In this document: piece after piece, positions 18,436-27,633 of the stretch
Layout of the letters: each line of letters opens with the position of its first letter
Position numbering within the stretch: position 1 is the first letter of the stretch
NCBI RefSeq assembly: GCF_002251085.2
Contig: NZ_NOJZ02000004.1
Span: forward strand, 62,001-126,000
Direction: 5' to 3'
DNA: 64,000 nt
Source of the DNA: Romboutsia maritimum
GTDB taxonomy: Bacteria; Bacillota; Clostridia; Peptostreptococcales; Peptostreptococcaceae
The notes under the pieces: generated by a model
What the model saw: the letters and a program-made list of their open reading frames with translations, nothing else
Told to the model about the DNA's origin: nothing
The model's database searches: none
Position numbers and translations under genes: made by a program

Positions 18436-20484
18436 ATGGAAAATAAAATAAATATATTAGATGACTTAACTATAAATAAAATAGCTGCAGGAGAGGTTGT
18501 AGAAAGACCCTCTTCTGTGGTTAAAGAACTCATTGAAAATTGCATAGATGCAAAATCAAGAAAGATAATAATAGAGATTGTAGATGGTGGAAAAAAATCT
18601 ATTAGAATTACAGATAATGGGATAGGAATATTTTCTAGTGAAGTAGAAAAATCTTTTTTAAGACATGCAACAAGCAAAATAAAAAAAATTGATGACTTAT
18701 ATGATTTATATTCTTTAGGATTTAGAGGAGAAGCTTTAGCATCAATATCATCAGTTTCTAAACTTGAAATGATTACAAAAACAAAAGAAGAACCTATTGG
18801 AACAAGGGTTATGGTAGAAGGTGGAAAAATAGTATTAAAAGAACCTGTTGGTTGTATTAATGGAACTACAATTATAATAAGAGATATATTTTATAATACT
18901 CCAGTAAGACAAAAATTTTTAAAATCAACTCATGCTGAAACAATAAATATAAGTGATTTAATAAATAAACTTGCAATAGGAAATCCAGCAGTTCAATTTA
19001 AATATATAAATAATAATAAGAATATGTTAAATACTCCAGGAGACGATAAACTTTTAAGTGTAGTAAGAAGTATATATGGAAAAGACATAACAGAAAATTT
19101 AATTGAAGTAAATTATGAGTGTAATAAATTTAGTTTATATGGATATATAGGCAATAATAATGTATATAGATCTAATAAAAACTTACAACATATTTATATT
19201 AACAATAGATTTGTAAAGAGTAAGATAATATTAGATGCTATAAATGAAAGTTATAAATCAATAATTCCTATAAATAAACATGCGGTATGTTTTTTAAATA
19301 TGGATATAAAACCATCAGCAATAGATGTTAATATACATCCAACAAAATTAGAAGTTAAATTTGAAGATGAACAAGAAATATATATAGAACTTAGAGATTT
19401 TTTGAGAAGAAAGTTATTAAGTTCAAGTTTGATTGGAAAATATGAAACTTATGAAAATAAAAATACTCAACCTAAAATTATAAATATAAATAATACATTT
19501 GAAGAAAAACAAAAACCTATAGATACATTTAAATCTGTAAGTGAAATATTAAATGAACTAGATAAAAAAGAAAAAATAGATAGTAAAGATAAAAATTTAT
19601 ATGAAAAAAATAATAAATCAGATGAAAGTAAAGATGTAATTTTGGAATCTATGATTTGTGATGAAAGTACTCATTTTAAAGAAAATAACTTACTAAAATC
19701 TGAAAATGAAAGTTTTAAAAAAGATTTAAAATTAGAAAAAAATAAAATTTTAATTGAAGGAGAAGTTGACATAAATAAGTCCTTTAGTATTGAAGATATA
19801 GAAAAACTTGATAATGAAGAACAAATTAAAGAGAAAAACCTTCAAAAAAATTTTTTTGAAGAAGATAACTATAAAACTTCGTCTAAAAAAGTTGAAATTA
19901 ATAAGTTTTCATTAAATGGATATAATGTAGTAGGCAGTGTGTTTAATACCTATATAATACTACAAAAAGAAAAATCTATGTATTTATTAGACCAACATGC
20001 AGCTCATGAAAGAGTATTATATGAGCGTTATATGGATAGATTTTATAAGCATGATATAAATATGCAAATGCTTTTAGATCCTATAGTACTAAAAGTTTCC
20101 AGTGTTGATATGTTACAAATAGAATCTAATATAGATTTATTTATTAAGTTTGGTTTTGAAATTGAATTATTTGGCAATAATCATATAATGATAAGATGTG
20201 TCCCAACTACATTTGGAATTCCTGAGTCAGAAAAATTTATTCTACAAATTATAGATAATATAGAAGATATAAAAAACAATTATGAGCTAAAAGGAGATAA
20301 ATTAGCATCAATGGCATGCAGAGCTGCTATAAAAGCTAATGATAAAATATATAATATAGAAATTGATAGCCTTTTAAAACAAATAGAAGAATGTAAAAAT
20401 CCTTTTACTTGTCCTCATGGGAGACCTATAATGGTAGAAATTTCAAAACGAGAAATAGAAAAAATGTTTAAAAGAATCATGTAA
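18436..20484 (+). CDS. mutL: DNA mismatch repair protein MutL with endonuclease motif
   Basis: Couples MutS recognition to strand incision, 682 residues. The N-terminal GHKL ATPase has KIAAGEVVERPSSVVKELIE, DNGIGI and GFRGEAL. A poorly conserved charged linker spans about 350-490. The C-terminal domain has the metal-binding endonuclease motif DQHAAHERVLYE (about 519-530), ACRAAIKAND and CPHGRP, so this is a nicking MutL, as expected in bacteria lacking MutH. Usual ENSIDA is ENCIDA here, which is minor. GGAGGTG precedes the ATG. Confidence 0.97.
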   Translation: MENKINILDDLTINKIAAGEVVERPSSVVKELIENCIDAKSRKIIIEIVDGGKKSIRITDNGIGIFSSEVEKSFLRHATSKIKKIDDLYDLYSLGFRGEALASISSVSKLEMITKTKEEPIGTRVMVEGGKIVLKEPVGCINGTTIIIRDIFYNTPVRQKFLKSTHAETINISDLINKLAIGNPAVQFKYINNNKNMLNTPGDDKLLSVVRSIYGKDITENLIEVNYECNKFSLYGYIGNNNVYRSNKNLQHIYINNRFVKSKIILDAINESYKSIIPINKHAVCFLNMDIKPSAIDVNIHPTKLEVKFEDEQEIYIELRDFLRRKLLSSSLIGKYETYENKNTQPKIININNTFEEKQKPIDTFKSVSEILNELDKKEKIDSKDKNLYEKNNKSDESKDVILESMICDESTHFKENNLLKSENESFKKDLKLEKNKILIEGEVDINKSFSIEDIEKLDNEEQIKEKNLQKNFFEEDNYKTSSKKVEINKFSLNGYNVVGSVFNTYIILQKEKSMYLLDQHAAHERVLYERYMDRFYKHDINMQMLLDPIVLKVSSVDMLQIESNIDLFIKFGFEIELFGNNHIMIRCVPTTFGIPESEKFILQIIDNIEDIKNNYELKGDKLASMACRAAIKANDKIYNIEIDSLLKQIEECKNPFTCPHGRPIMVEISKREIEKMFKRIM

Positions 20485-20498
20485 GCGAGGAAAATACT

Positions 20499-21431
20499 AT
20501 GAATAAAACACCAATTATAATACTTACAGGACCAACTGCTGTTGGAAAAACAGATTTATCAATAAAATTAGCTAAGAGTTTAAATGCAGAAATAATTTCT
20601 GCTGATTCTATGCAAATATATAAGCACATGGATATAGGAAGTGCAAAAGTAACAGAAGAAGAAATGGATGGAGTAGTACATCATTTAATTAATGAAGTGA
20701 CTCCAGATTATGCTTTTTCAGTTTCTGAATTTCAAACAAGAGCTAAAAAATATATAGAAGAAATAAATGAAAAAAATAAAAATGTATTAGTAACTGGAGG
20801 AACAGGACTTTACCTTAATTCTTTAATATATAATATGGACTTTGCTAAGTCAGATGCTAACGAAGAATTAAGAGAAAGTTTAAAAATAGAACTAGAACAA
20901 AATGGAATTGAATATATGCATAATAAGCTTAAAGAATTAGATAGTGAAGCAGCAAGTAGAATACACAAAAATAATACGAAGAGAGTTATAAGAGCATTAG
21001 AAGTATGCATTAGTGGCAAAAAAATGAATGATTTCTCAAATGATTTAAAATTTAATGATAACTATAATCCTATTATAATAGTTCTTAATAGAGAAAGAGA
21101 ACATTTATATGAAAGAATAAATAAAAGAGTAGATATCATGATTAATAATGGATTAGTTGATGAAGTTAAAAAGCTACTTAGTATGGGATATGATAAAGAA
21201 ATGATATCTATGCAGGGGATAGGATATAAAGAAATTATAAAATATTTAGATGGTGAGTATTCTTATGATGAAGCTATAGAAATAATAAAAAGAGACTCTA
21301 GAAGATATGCAAAGCGTCAAATAACTTGGTTTAAAAGATATAAAGATGCTAAGTGGTTTAATCTTGATGAATATAAAAATTTGGAAATACTTCAACAAGA
21401 TATATCCACACATATTGAAAAAATGTTATAA
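20499..21431 (+). CDS. miaA: tRNA dimethylallyltransferase MiaA
   Basis: Adds the dimethylallyl group to A37 of tRNAs reading U-starting codons, making the substrate of MiaB. The P-loop is GPTAVGKTDL (residues 10-19), followed by ISADSMQIYKHMDIGSAK and TGGTGLYLNSL. Length 310 is normal. It lies 14 bases after mutL and 87 bases before hfq. Confidence 0.97.
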   Translation: MNKTPIIILTGPTAVGKTDLSIKLAKSLNAEIISADSMQIYKHMDIGSAKVTEEEMDGVVHHLINEVTPDYAFSVSEFQTRAKKYIEEINEKNKNVLVTGGTGLYLNSLIYNMDFAKSDANEELRESLKIELEQNGIEYMHNKLKELDSEAASRIHKNNTKRVIRALEVCISGKKMNDFSNDLKFNDNYNPIIIVLNREREHLYERINKRVDIMINNGLVDEVKKLLSMGYDKEMISMQGIGYKEIIKYLDGEYSYDEAIEIIKRDSRRYAKRQITWFKRYKDAKWFNLDEYKNLEILQQDISTHIEKML

Positions 21432-21518
21432 TATAATAGAGGAATATTATACAAAATATTATAAAAATACATAAATAATTTTAATTTAATGTAAAAAATT
21501 CGGGAGGGTATTAATTTA

Positions 21519-21773
21519 ATGAAAAACTCTGTTTTAAACCTACAAGATTTATTTTTAAATAATGCAAGAAAAGAAAGAATACCTGTTACTATATACTTAA
21601 TGAATGGAGTTCAAGTTAAGGGGCATGTTAAAGGATTTGATAGTTATATAATATTGTTAGAAGGGGATAATAAACAACAAAATATGATATATAAGCATGC
21701 TGTATCTACTATATTACCAAATAAATATATAAGCTTCCAAAATCAAAATCAACAAGGGAATAATAATAGATAA
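21519..21773 (+). CDS. hfq: RNA chaperone Hfq
   Basis: Hexameric Sm-like RNA-binding protein, 84 residues. It has Sm1 ([21 protein letters not shown]) and Sm2 (YKHAVSTI, the Hfq-specific YKHA). The N-terminus [16 protein letters not shown] is classical; the tail is Gln/Asn-rich. GGGAGGG lies before the ATG. It ends the mutS-mutL-miaA-hfq block. Confidence 0.97.
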   Translation: MKNSVLNLQDLFLNNARKERIPVTIYLMNGVQVKGHVKGFDSYIILLEGDNKQQNMIYKHAVSTILPNKYISFQNQNQQGNNNR

Positions 21774-21800
21774 TTAATATAGATACTTTCTATATAATAT

Positions 21801-21842
21801 AAAAAAACCGTCTCAAAGTAATAACCTTGAGACGGTTTTTTT
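21801..21842 (+). terminator. hfq terminator
   Basis: AAAACCGTCTCAA ... TTGAGACGGTTTTTTT, strong GC-rich stem with T tail. Confidence 0.9.
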
Positions 21843-21848
21843 GTGGAA

Positions 21849-21958
21849 TTAAAAGTTACTAATTGTTACTGATTTGTAACTTAATAAAAAAATACTTCCA
21901 AAAGTTGCAAAAATGTAATACTATATAATTATAAAAGTTACAAAATGGAAACAATATA
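21849..21958 (+). promoter_or_regulatory. repeated AAAGTTAC-like elements upstream of the 3D-protein gene
   Basis: AAAGTTAC occurs near 21851 and 21946 with a variant (AAAGTTGC) near 21901. Related GTTAC/GTAAC words lie between. The spacing is about 45-50 bases. Possible binding sites for one regulator; no identity is offered. Confidence 0.3.
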
Positions 21959-22008
21959 TAAATTAATATTGAAATATTATTTCAAATTACTATCTAAGGG
22001 GGAGTTTT

Positions 22009-22587
22009 ATGATTAAGAAAATTATAACAAGTACTATAGGATTAGTCTTAGGAATTTGTGTGATAGGAATGAGTGAATCATATGCTGCTGAACAAATAGG
22101 AACTATAACAACAAGTAGCTTAAATGTGAGGTCAGGATCTTCTGTATATTATAGAGTGGTTGGAAATTTAGGGATAGGAAATAAAGTTACTATTTTAGGT
22201 TCTAACAATGGTTGGTATAAAGTTAAAGCACCAAATAATAATATTGGCTGGGCAAGTAGTAAGTATATAAAAGTGGGAGAAAGTAATAGTGTAACTAATA
22301 CTACTTATGAAAATAATATAAATAAAAATTTAAAAGTAGTTGCAACTGCATACACAGGGTATGGAATTACTTCAACAGGACAAAAACCAGTTTGGGGAAC
22401 TATAGCAGTTGACCCTAGAGTAATACCTTATGGAACTAAAGTTTATATTCCTTGTTTTAACCAGGTATTTATAGCAAATAATACTGGAGGAGCAATAAAA
22501 GGAAATAAAATAGATATTTATATGAATAACAATAACCAATGTAATAATTGGGGAAGAAAAACAATCGATATACAAATATTAAAATAA
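22009..22587 (+). CDS. secreted SH3b plus 3D-domain cell-wall protein
   Basis: Exported 192-residue protein with signal peptide 1-27 (ending SYAA). A bacterial SH3 domain (about 30-92, with SSLNVRSGSS and GWASSKYIKV) binds cell wall. The C-terminal 3D domain (about 108-192) is a double-psi barrel related to MltA/Rpf-type muralytic enzymes. Of the conserved aspartates, AVDPRVIPYG and IDIY are present, but the usual DTGG is NTGG (ANNTGGAIKGNK). Catalysis may therefore be weakened or lost. Monocistronic, with GGGGGAG before the ATG. Confidence 0.85.
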   Translation: MIKKIITSTIGLVLGICVIGMSESYAAEQIGTITTSSLNVRSGSSVYYRVVGNLGIGNKVTILGSNNGWYKVKAPNNNIGWASSKYIKVGESNSVTNTTYENNINKNLKVVATAYTGYGITSTGQKPVWGTIAVDPRVIPYGTKVYIPCFNQVFIANNTGGAIKGNKIDIYMNNNNQCNNWGRKTIDIQILK

Positions 22588-22906
22588 TATTTATACAAAT
22601 GGTGAATCTTTTGATATTATCATTTGATTTACATAAATACACCTTAAAATTAATTTTAAAATGCTAAATCTTATATGCAAACTTTTAAAATGAAGTATAC
22701 ATTAAATAATAAATAAAAACATCAACTTATAAATTTAAAATCATACACTGTTAATAAGATTAGTTAAAAAATTTAATTTATATAAAATAAAATTAAACTG
22801 ACATTAAACTTTAAATTAACTATGAAAATCATTTGCTAGGCTTTCAAAATGTCATTTAAAATATTAAAAATATTAAATTTTAAAAATTAATAAGAGGTGG
22901 AGATTA
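22588..22906. other. AT-rich intergenic stretch without recognisable features
   Basis: 319 bases between the 3D-protein gene and the DUF4097-like gene. I see no convincing promoter, hairpin terminator or ORF, only AT-rich sequence. Confidence 0.4.
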
Positions 22907-23929
22907 ATGAAAAGACATCAAAAAATGTCTACGATTTTAATTAGTATAATAATGATTATAATACTCTGCATTTCAATTTGTTACACTTTAGGAGGAAAGC
23001 CAGCAATTTTAAATAGTAATTTATTACACCGAGTATATGACAATGAAAGTAGAATTAGTAAAAATTTAAAATTAGATAAATTTAATAGTATAAAAATAGA
23101 TGCAGATTTAGACTTTATTGAAATTGTTAAATCAAATGAATATAAAGTACAGTTAGATTATAGTGAAAGATATAATAATCTTACTTGTAAAGTAGAAAAT
23201 GAAAAATTGATAATAAAAGAAAATGATAGAAAAAAATATAATTCTCATGTTAACTTAGGTATTAGTGAACATAAAATTAATTCTGTTACAATATGTCTTC
23301 CAGAAGATGTGTATTTAAATGATATAGTAATTTATTCTTCTAATTCAGATATAACATTTAAGGATGTTAAAAGCAAAATAATATATTTAGAATCTAATTA
23401 TGGAGATATAGACTTAAACAAAGTGACATCAACAAGTTTTTATATAAATTCCAGGTATAGTAATATATATATGAAAGATATAATGTGCAAAGAATTATTT
23501 ACTCAGGATGAATATGGAAGTTTAGAAATTACTAATATAAGTGCTAATAGCTTAGAGACTTTCCTTAAAAATGTAGATATTATTATTAATAATTCAAGCA
23601 TAGATGAAATTTTTAAAATAAAAAATCAACATGGAAATACAGAAATTAAAAAATGTGATTTTAGAAAATTTGAATCAAACATAAAAAAGGGAAATTTAAA
23701 TATAATATATAGTGATTCTAATAATTTTAAAATTGAAAACAAAGAAGGAAATATATATTTTAAATCAAATAATAAAGAAACATTTTATAATTTTTATTTA
23801 TCATGTGAAGAAGGAAATATATATTTAAATGAAGAAAAAATAGGAAATAATATGTATAAAGATAATAATGCATTAACTAGTGTTAATGTATTTTGTGATA
23901 AGGGAAATATAAATATAAACTTGGATTAA
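22907..23929 (+). CDS. membrane-anchored DUF4097-like protein
   Basis: 340 residues: one N-terminal membrane helix (about 7-28) followed by an extracytoplasmic region of repeated short beta strands. Examples are SIKIDADLDFIEIVKSNEY, SNSDITFKDVKSKIIYLESN and YGDIDLNKV. This pattern is typical of DUF4097 (putative adhesin) beta-solenoids. The final part has repeats of EGNIYF/EGNIYL. The function is unknown; an envelope-stress or surface role is usual for the family. RBS AAGAGGTGG. Confidence 0.75.
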   Translation: MKRHQKMSTILISIIMIIILCISICYTLGGKPAILNSNLLHRVYDNESRISKNLKLDKFNSIKIDADLDFIEIVKSNEYKVQLDYSERYNNLTCKVENEKLIIKENDRKKYNSHVNLGISEHKINSVTICLPEDVYLNDIVIYSSNSDITFKDVKSKIIYLESNYGDIDLNKVTSTSFYINSRYSNIYMKDIMCKELFTQDEYGSLEITNISANSLETFLKNVDIIINNSSIDEIFKIKNQHGNTEIKKCDFRKFESNIKKGNLNIIYSDSNNFKIENKEGNIYFKSNNKETFYNFYLSCEEGNIYLNEEKIGNNMYKDNNALTSVNVFCDKGNININLD

Positions 23930-23943
23930 ATATGCATAAAATA

Positions 23944-23977
23944 AAAACTGTCTCAAAATATTTTGGGACAGTTTTTT
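23944..23977. terminator. bidirectional terminator
   Basis: AACTGTCTCAAAATATTTTGGGACAGTT-type hairpin flanked by A and T tracts, between convergent genes. Confidence 0.85.
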
Positions 23978-23988
23978 ACTTAGAAAAA

Positions 23989-24621
23989 TTATTTAATTTT
24001 TTCAGGTTCACTATATTTTACACCTTTAGTGTCTACCTTTATTGATTCTATTACAATTTTCTTTTTAGGAGCATCATTAGAATCAACTTCGCAATTTTCT
24101 ATTTTTCTAATAATATCCATTCCTTTTATTACTTTTCCAAAGCCAGCATAGTTTTTATCAAGGCTTGTAGCATTTTTTGTTACTATGAAAAATTGGCTAC
24201 CAGCACTGTCATTTTGTTGACTTCTAGCCATTGATAAAACTCCATCTTCATGAGTTAATTCATTTTTAAAATTGTTATTTGTGAATTCTCCTTTTATATT
24301 GTATCCAGGTCCACCAGTTCCATTGCCTTCAGGGTCTCCACCTTGAATTACAAAATCTTTAACTATTCTATGGAATGTTAAATTGTTATAAAATTTGCTA
24401 TTTGCTAATGATATAAAATTATTAACAGTATTTGGGGCTATGTGAGGATAAAGCTCAGCTTCAACTATACCGTAATCTTTTACAACAATAGTAGCAATAG
24501 GAAGTTGTTTGGGAGCTTCCATTATTACATCTTCAGTAGTAGTTTCTTTATTTGAGCACCCAACGAGAATAAATGTCGAAATTAAAAAAGAGATAATTAG
24601 TAAATTTTTAAAAATTTTCAT
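23989..24621 (-). CDS. cyclophilin-type peptidyl-prolyl isomerase lipoprotein
   Basis: Extracytoplasmic PPIase that helps fold exported proteins. The lipobox LVGC follows a short signal peptide. The cyclophilin core has NNFISLANSKFYNNLTFHRIVKDFVIQGGDPEGNGTGGPGY, ARSQQNDSAGSQFFI and FGKVIKGMDI. I prefer the ATG at 24621 (MKIFKN): AAAGGTG lies about 8-9 bases before it, while the GTG at 24633 lies within that ribosome site. Confidence 0.93.
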   Translation of the reverse strand: MKIFKNLLIISFLISTFILVGCSNKETTTEDVIMEAPKQLPIATIVVKDYGIVEAELYPHIAPNTVNNFISLANSKFYNNLTFHRIVKDFVIQGGDPEGNGTGGPGYNIKGEFTNNNFKNELTHEDGVLSMARSQQNDSAGSQFFIVTKNATSLDKNYAGFGKVIKGMDIIRKIENCEVDSNDAPKKKIVIESIKVDTKGVKYSEPEKIK

Positions 24622-24718
24622 ATTATATATCACCTTTCTTAGGTATTTAATTTATTTATTATATCATAAAAAATATTCTTACTAAAGACAATATAAAAAA
24701 CATTACTTTAACGTAAAA

Positions 24719-24745
24719 AATTACAATATTGTAATTGCATATAAT
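24719..24745 (+). promoter_or_regulatory. dlt promoter region with 18-base palindrome
   Basis: The perfect palindrome AATTACAATATTGTAATT (24719-24736) directly precedes a -10-like TATAAT (24740-24745), 55 bases before dltD. It overlaps where a -35 box would be, so an operator is plausible. Confidence 0.5.
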
Positions 24746-24799
24746 ACTTAAAAGTAATATCATTTAGTAGGAATTTAAAGAGTTTATAGGAGATAAAAT

Positions 24800-25993
24800 A
24801 TGAAAAATAAAAAAATAATGTGCATCATTGCACCATTAATAATAGGGGGCACATTCTTATTTGGACTAGATAAGAGTATTGATTATGGAATTGATAACCT
24901 CTTAAAGAAAAAAGACTTAGTTCCTATTATGAACGATTCTTTAAGCTTAGTAAAAGATAAAGGTCTAAAAATTAATGACCAATTTTTGAAAAATGGAGAG
25001 ATTATGATGATTGGATCATCAGAACTTAGCCATGGATTGAAGCAACATCCGACTTATTATTTTAACAATAATAGAAGTAAAGATGGCACGTTCATAATAG
25101 GAAGAGCATATACTCAAAGCTTACAAGATTCGACTATAATAGGAAGTGTAAATCCTAATATTAAAGATAAAAAAGTAGTTTTATTAGTTTCAATGCAGTG
25201 GTTTATGGATCAAGATGGAGTTACAAAAAATCATTTTCAAACAAGATTTTCTCCAGTTCAATTCTATAGCTTTTTAGATAATCCTAAAATTTCTAAAGAA
25301 AATAAAGTTAAGTTTATTAATAGAGTAAGCGAATTATTAACTGAAGCAGGAGAATTTAAACCAGAGCTTGCATATTCAAAATTATATGAGCCGAAAACAA
25401 TGTTAGCTAAGATAGAAAAAGCTTTATTAAGCCCATATTTTAAAGCAAGACAGTATTTAGTAGGTCTTAAAGATAGAGGAATACTTTTAAAGACTTTAAT
25501 CAAATCACCAGACAAGAAGGGTGAAAAACCATATAAGCCTGTTGATTGGAATTATGAAATGGAAAATGCAATCAAAGATGCTAAAAAAAGAGTAGGAAAC
25601 AATGAACTTAAAATAGATAGAATGTATTTTAATAAGAATTTTGGAAAAGAGTTATACAAACTTAAAGATAGAGATAAAGATGTTAACTTGATGAAGTCTA
25701 GAGAATTTGATGATTACCAACTTACTTTAGATGTATGTAAAGAATTAAATATAAAGCCTACAATAGTTATGTTACCAAGTATGGATAAGTTTTATAATTT
25801 AACAGGAATTTCAAAAGAAGAAAGACATGAATTTTATGATAAAGCTGGTTCGATGGCAAAAGATAAAGGATATAAGGTAATAGATCTTAGGGATAAAGAG
25901 ACAGAAGACTACTATTTAAAAGATGTAATGCACCTTGGTACGAAGGGATGGGTAGATGTTTGTGAAAAATTATTTAAAGAATTTAATGAGTAA
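24800..25993 (+). CDS. dltD: D-alanyl transfer protein DltD
   Basis: Membrane-anchored extracellular enzyme that transfers D-Ala to teichoic acids. 397 residues with an N-terminal membrane anchor (about 5-22). The GDSL/SGNH-like nucleophile lies in MMIGSSELSHG, and the catalytic His is in DVMHLGTKGW near the C-terminus. It is the first gene here, as in the Clostridioides-type dltDABC order. RBS ATAGGAG. Confidence 0.95.
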   Translation: MKNKKIMCIIAPLIIGGTFLFGLDKSIDYGIDNLLKKKDLVPIMNDSLSLVKDKGLKINDQFLKNGEIMMIGSSELSHGLKQHPTYYFNNNRSKDGTFIIGRAYTQSLQDSTIIGSVNPNIKDKKVVLLVSMQWFMDQDGVTKNHFQTRFSPVQFYSFLDNPKISKENKVKFINRVSELLTEAGEFKPELAYSKLYEPKTMLAKIEKALLSPYFKARQYLVGLKDRGILLKTLIKSPDKKGEKPYKPVDWNYEMENAIKDAKKRVGNNELKIDRMYFNKNFGKELYKLKDRDKDVNLMKSREFDDYQLTLDVCKELNIKPTIVMLPSMDKFYNLTGISKEERHEFYDKAGSMAKDKGYKVIDLRDKETEDYYLKDVMHLGTKGWVDVCEKLFKEFNE

Positions 25994-26102
25994 TAAATAC
26001 ATATTAATTAGTTCTGTATTAACTATAGCTATAATACTTGGTATATTAATATTTATTTTTACGCCATTTAAAGAACTACCATTTATATATAATGAGTTTT
26101 AA
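25986..26102 (+). CDS. dltX: DltX micropeptide
   Basis: A 38-codon gene overlapping the dltD stop and ending 16 bases before dltA. It encodes one hydrophobic helix (residues 6-25) and ends in FIYNEF, the conserved C-terminal motif of DltX, which takes part in D-alanylation of teichoic acids with DltB/DltD. It is shorter than typical DltX (about 45-50 residues). Start is ATG at 25986 overlapping dltD (AATGAGTAA); no strong RBS of its own is obvious, so coupling is likely. Confidence 0.85.
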   Translation: MSNKYILISSVLTIAIILGILIFIFTPFKELPFIYNEF

Positions 26103-26118
26103 AAAGGAGAAATTTTAG

Positions 26119-27633
26119 ATGAAAATCATTGAAGGAATAAAGAAATATGCTAAGACAGACAGAATAGCTTTAAAATGTGATGGAGAAAATCTTTCATATA
26201 AAGATTTAGATAGATATTCAGATTCTATAGCATTATTTTTAAAGGACATATATAAAGAAGAAGATACTCCTATAGTCATATATGGAAATAAGGATAATAT
26301 GATAATGGCATGTATGATAGGAGCTTTAAAATCAGGAAGAGCATATGTTCCTCTTGATATTAGCTTTCCGTTAGATAGAGTTTTTGAAGTAACTAAAGAA
26401 GTAAAACCCAAAATATTATTTAACTTTAGTGATGAAACAGATTTTGGAGACATTAAAGTAATTAATAAAAATGAACTTGAAAGTATAATAGATAAATACC
26501 CTGCAAAAGAAATACCAAATCAAAATTGGGTAAAAGAAGATGAAAATGCTTATATATTATTTACTTCAGGAAGTACAGGAAAACCAAAAGGAGTTCAAAT
26601 AAGTTCTAATAATTTAGATAGCTTTGTTGATTGGATAAGTCCGTACTTAAAAATAGACGGTAGCGAAAAGGTAATAATGAATCAAGCTGCATATTCATTT
26701 GACCTTTCAGTAACAACTATATACCCAGGACTTGTTCATGGAGCTACATTATTTTCATTATCAAAGAAAACATTAGGGGATTATAAGGAATTGTTTAATC
26801 AATTTAAGGAATCTGATATGGGAATTTGGGTTTCTACACCATCATTTGCTAGTGTTTGTATAACTGAAAAAGATTTTAATAATACTATGTTAGATAAATT
26901 AGAATCTATGATTTTTATAGGAGAGGCTCTTCCGAAGAGTCTATCTAAGGAACTTATGGAGAGATTCCCAAATACAAGAGTTATAAATGGATATGGACCT
27001 ACAGAAGCTACTGTTGGAGTTAGTGTTAATGACATAACAGAGGAATTTATAGATGATGAAAAAAGTCTTCCAGTAGGATATCCAATGGATAATTGTAAGA
27101 TAAAAATTATAGATGAAAATGGAATAGAAGTTAAACAAGGCGACAAGGGGGAAATTATAATAGTTGGACCTTCAGTTTCTAAAGGTTATTTTAATAATAA
27201 AGAAAAAACTGATGAAGTTTTCTATTATGATGAATTAAACGGAAAAAAATGTAGAGCTTATAAAACTGGAGATATGGGCTATTTATTAGATGGAAGAATT
27301 TACTATTGCGGAAGAAAGGATTTTCAAATAAAATTAAATGGGTTTAGAATAGAGATAGAAGATATAGAAAACAACTTAAGAAAAGTTGAAAATGTGAAAA
27401 ATGCAATAGTTATTCCTATTTATAAAGATGAGAAAATAGCATATTTAAGAGGTGTTGTTGAGTTAAAGATAAGTAACGGACTTAGTAATCTTAAAAATGG
27501 AACATTGATAAAAAAAGATCTGGGTAAATTTATACCTTCTTATATGATTCCTAGAAATATTAAGATTATTGATGAAATGCCAACAAACATTAATGGAAAA
27601 ATAGATAGAAAGAAACTTATGGAGGAAATTTAA
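26119..27633 (+). CDS. dltA: D-alanine--poly(phosphoribitol)/carrier ligase DltA
   Basis: Adenylates D-Ala and loads it onto the carrier DltC in the cytoplasm. 504 residues of the acyl-adenylate family: core motif LFTSGSTGKPKGVQIS, INGYGPTEATVGVSV, YKTGDMGYLLDGRIYYCGR and C-terminal Lys in NINGKIDRKKL. AAAAAGGAG precedes the ATG. Its stop overlaps the dltB start (TAATG). Confidence 0.97.
   Translation: MKIIEGIKKYAKTDRIALKCDGENLSYKDLDRYSDSIALFLKDIYKEEDTPIVIYGNKDNMIMACMIGALKSGRAYVPLDISFPLDRVFEVTKEVKPKILFNFSDETDFGDIKVINKNELESIIDKYPAKEIPNQNWVKEDENAYILFTSGSTGKPKGVQISSNNLDSFVDWISPYLKIDGSEKVIMNQAAYSFDLSVTTIYPGLVHGATLFSLSKKTLGDYKELFNQFKESDMGIWVSTPSFASVCITEKDFNNTMLDKLESMIFIGEALPKSLSKELMERFPNTRVINGYGPTEATVGVSVNDITEEFIDDEKSLPVGYPMDNCKIKIIDENGIEVKQGDKGEIIIVGPSVSKGYFNNKEKTDEVFYYDELNGKKCRAYKTGDMGYLLDGRIYYCGRKDFQIKLNGFRIEIEDIENNLRKVENVKNAIVIPIYKDEKIAYLRGVVELKISNGLSNLKNGTLIKKDLGKFIPSYMIPRNIKIIDEMPTNINGKIDRKKLMEEI

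Noticed and set aside
26115..27146. Minus-strand ORFs of more than 100 codons within dltA
   Set aside because: dltA is a clear gene on the plus strand; the opposite frames have no ribosome sites or recognisable domains.
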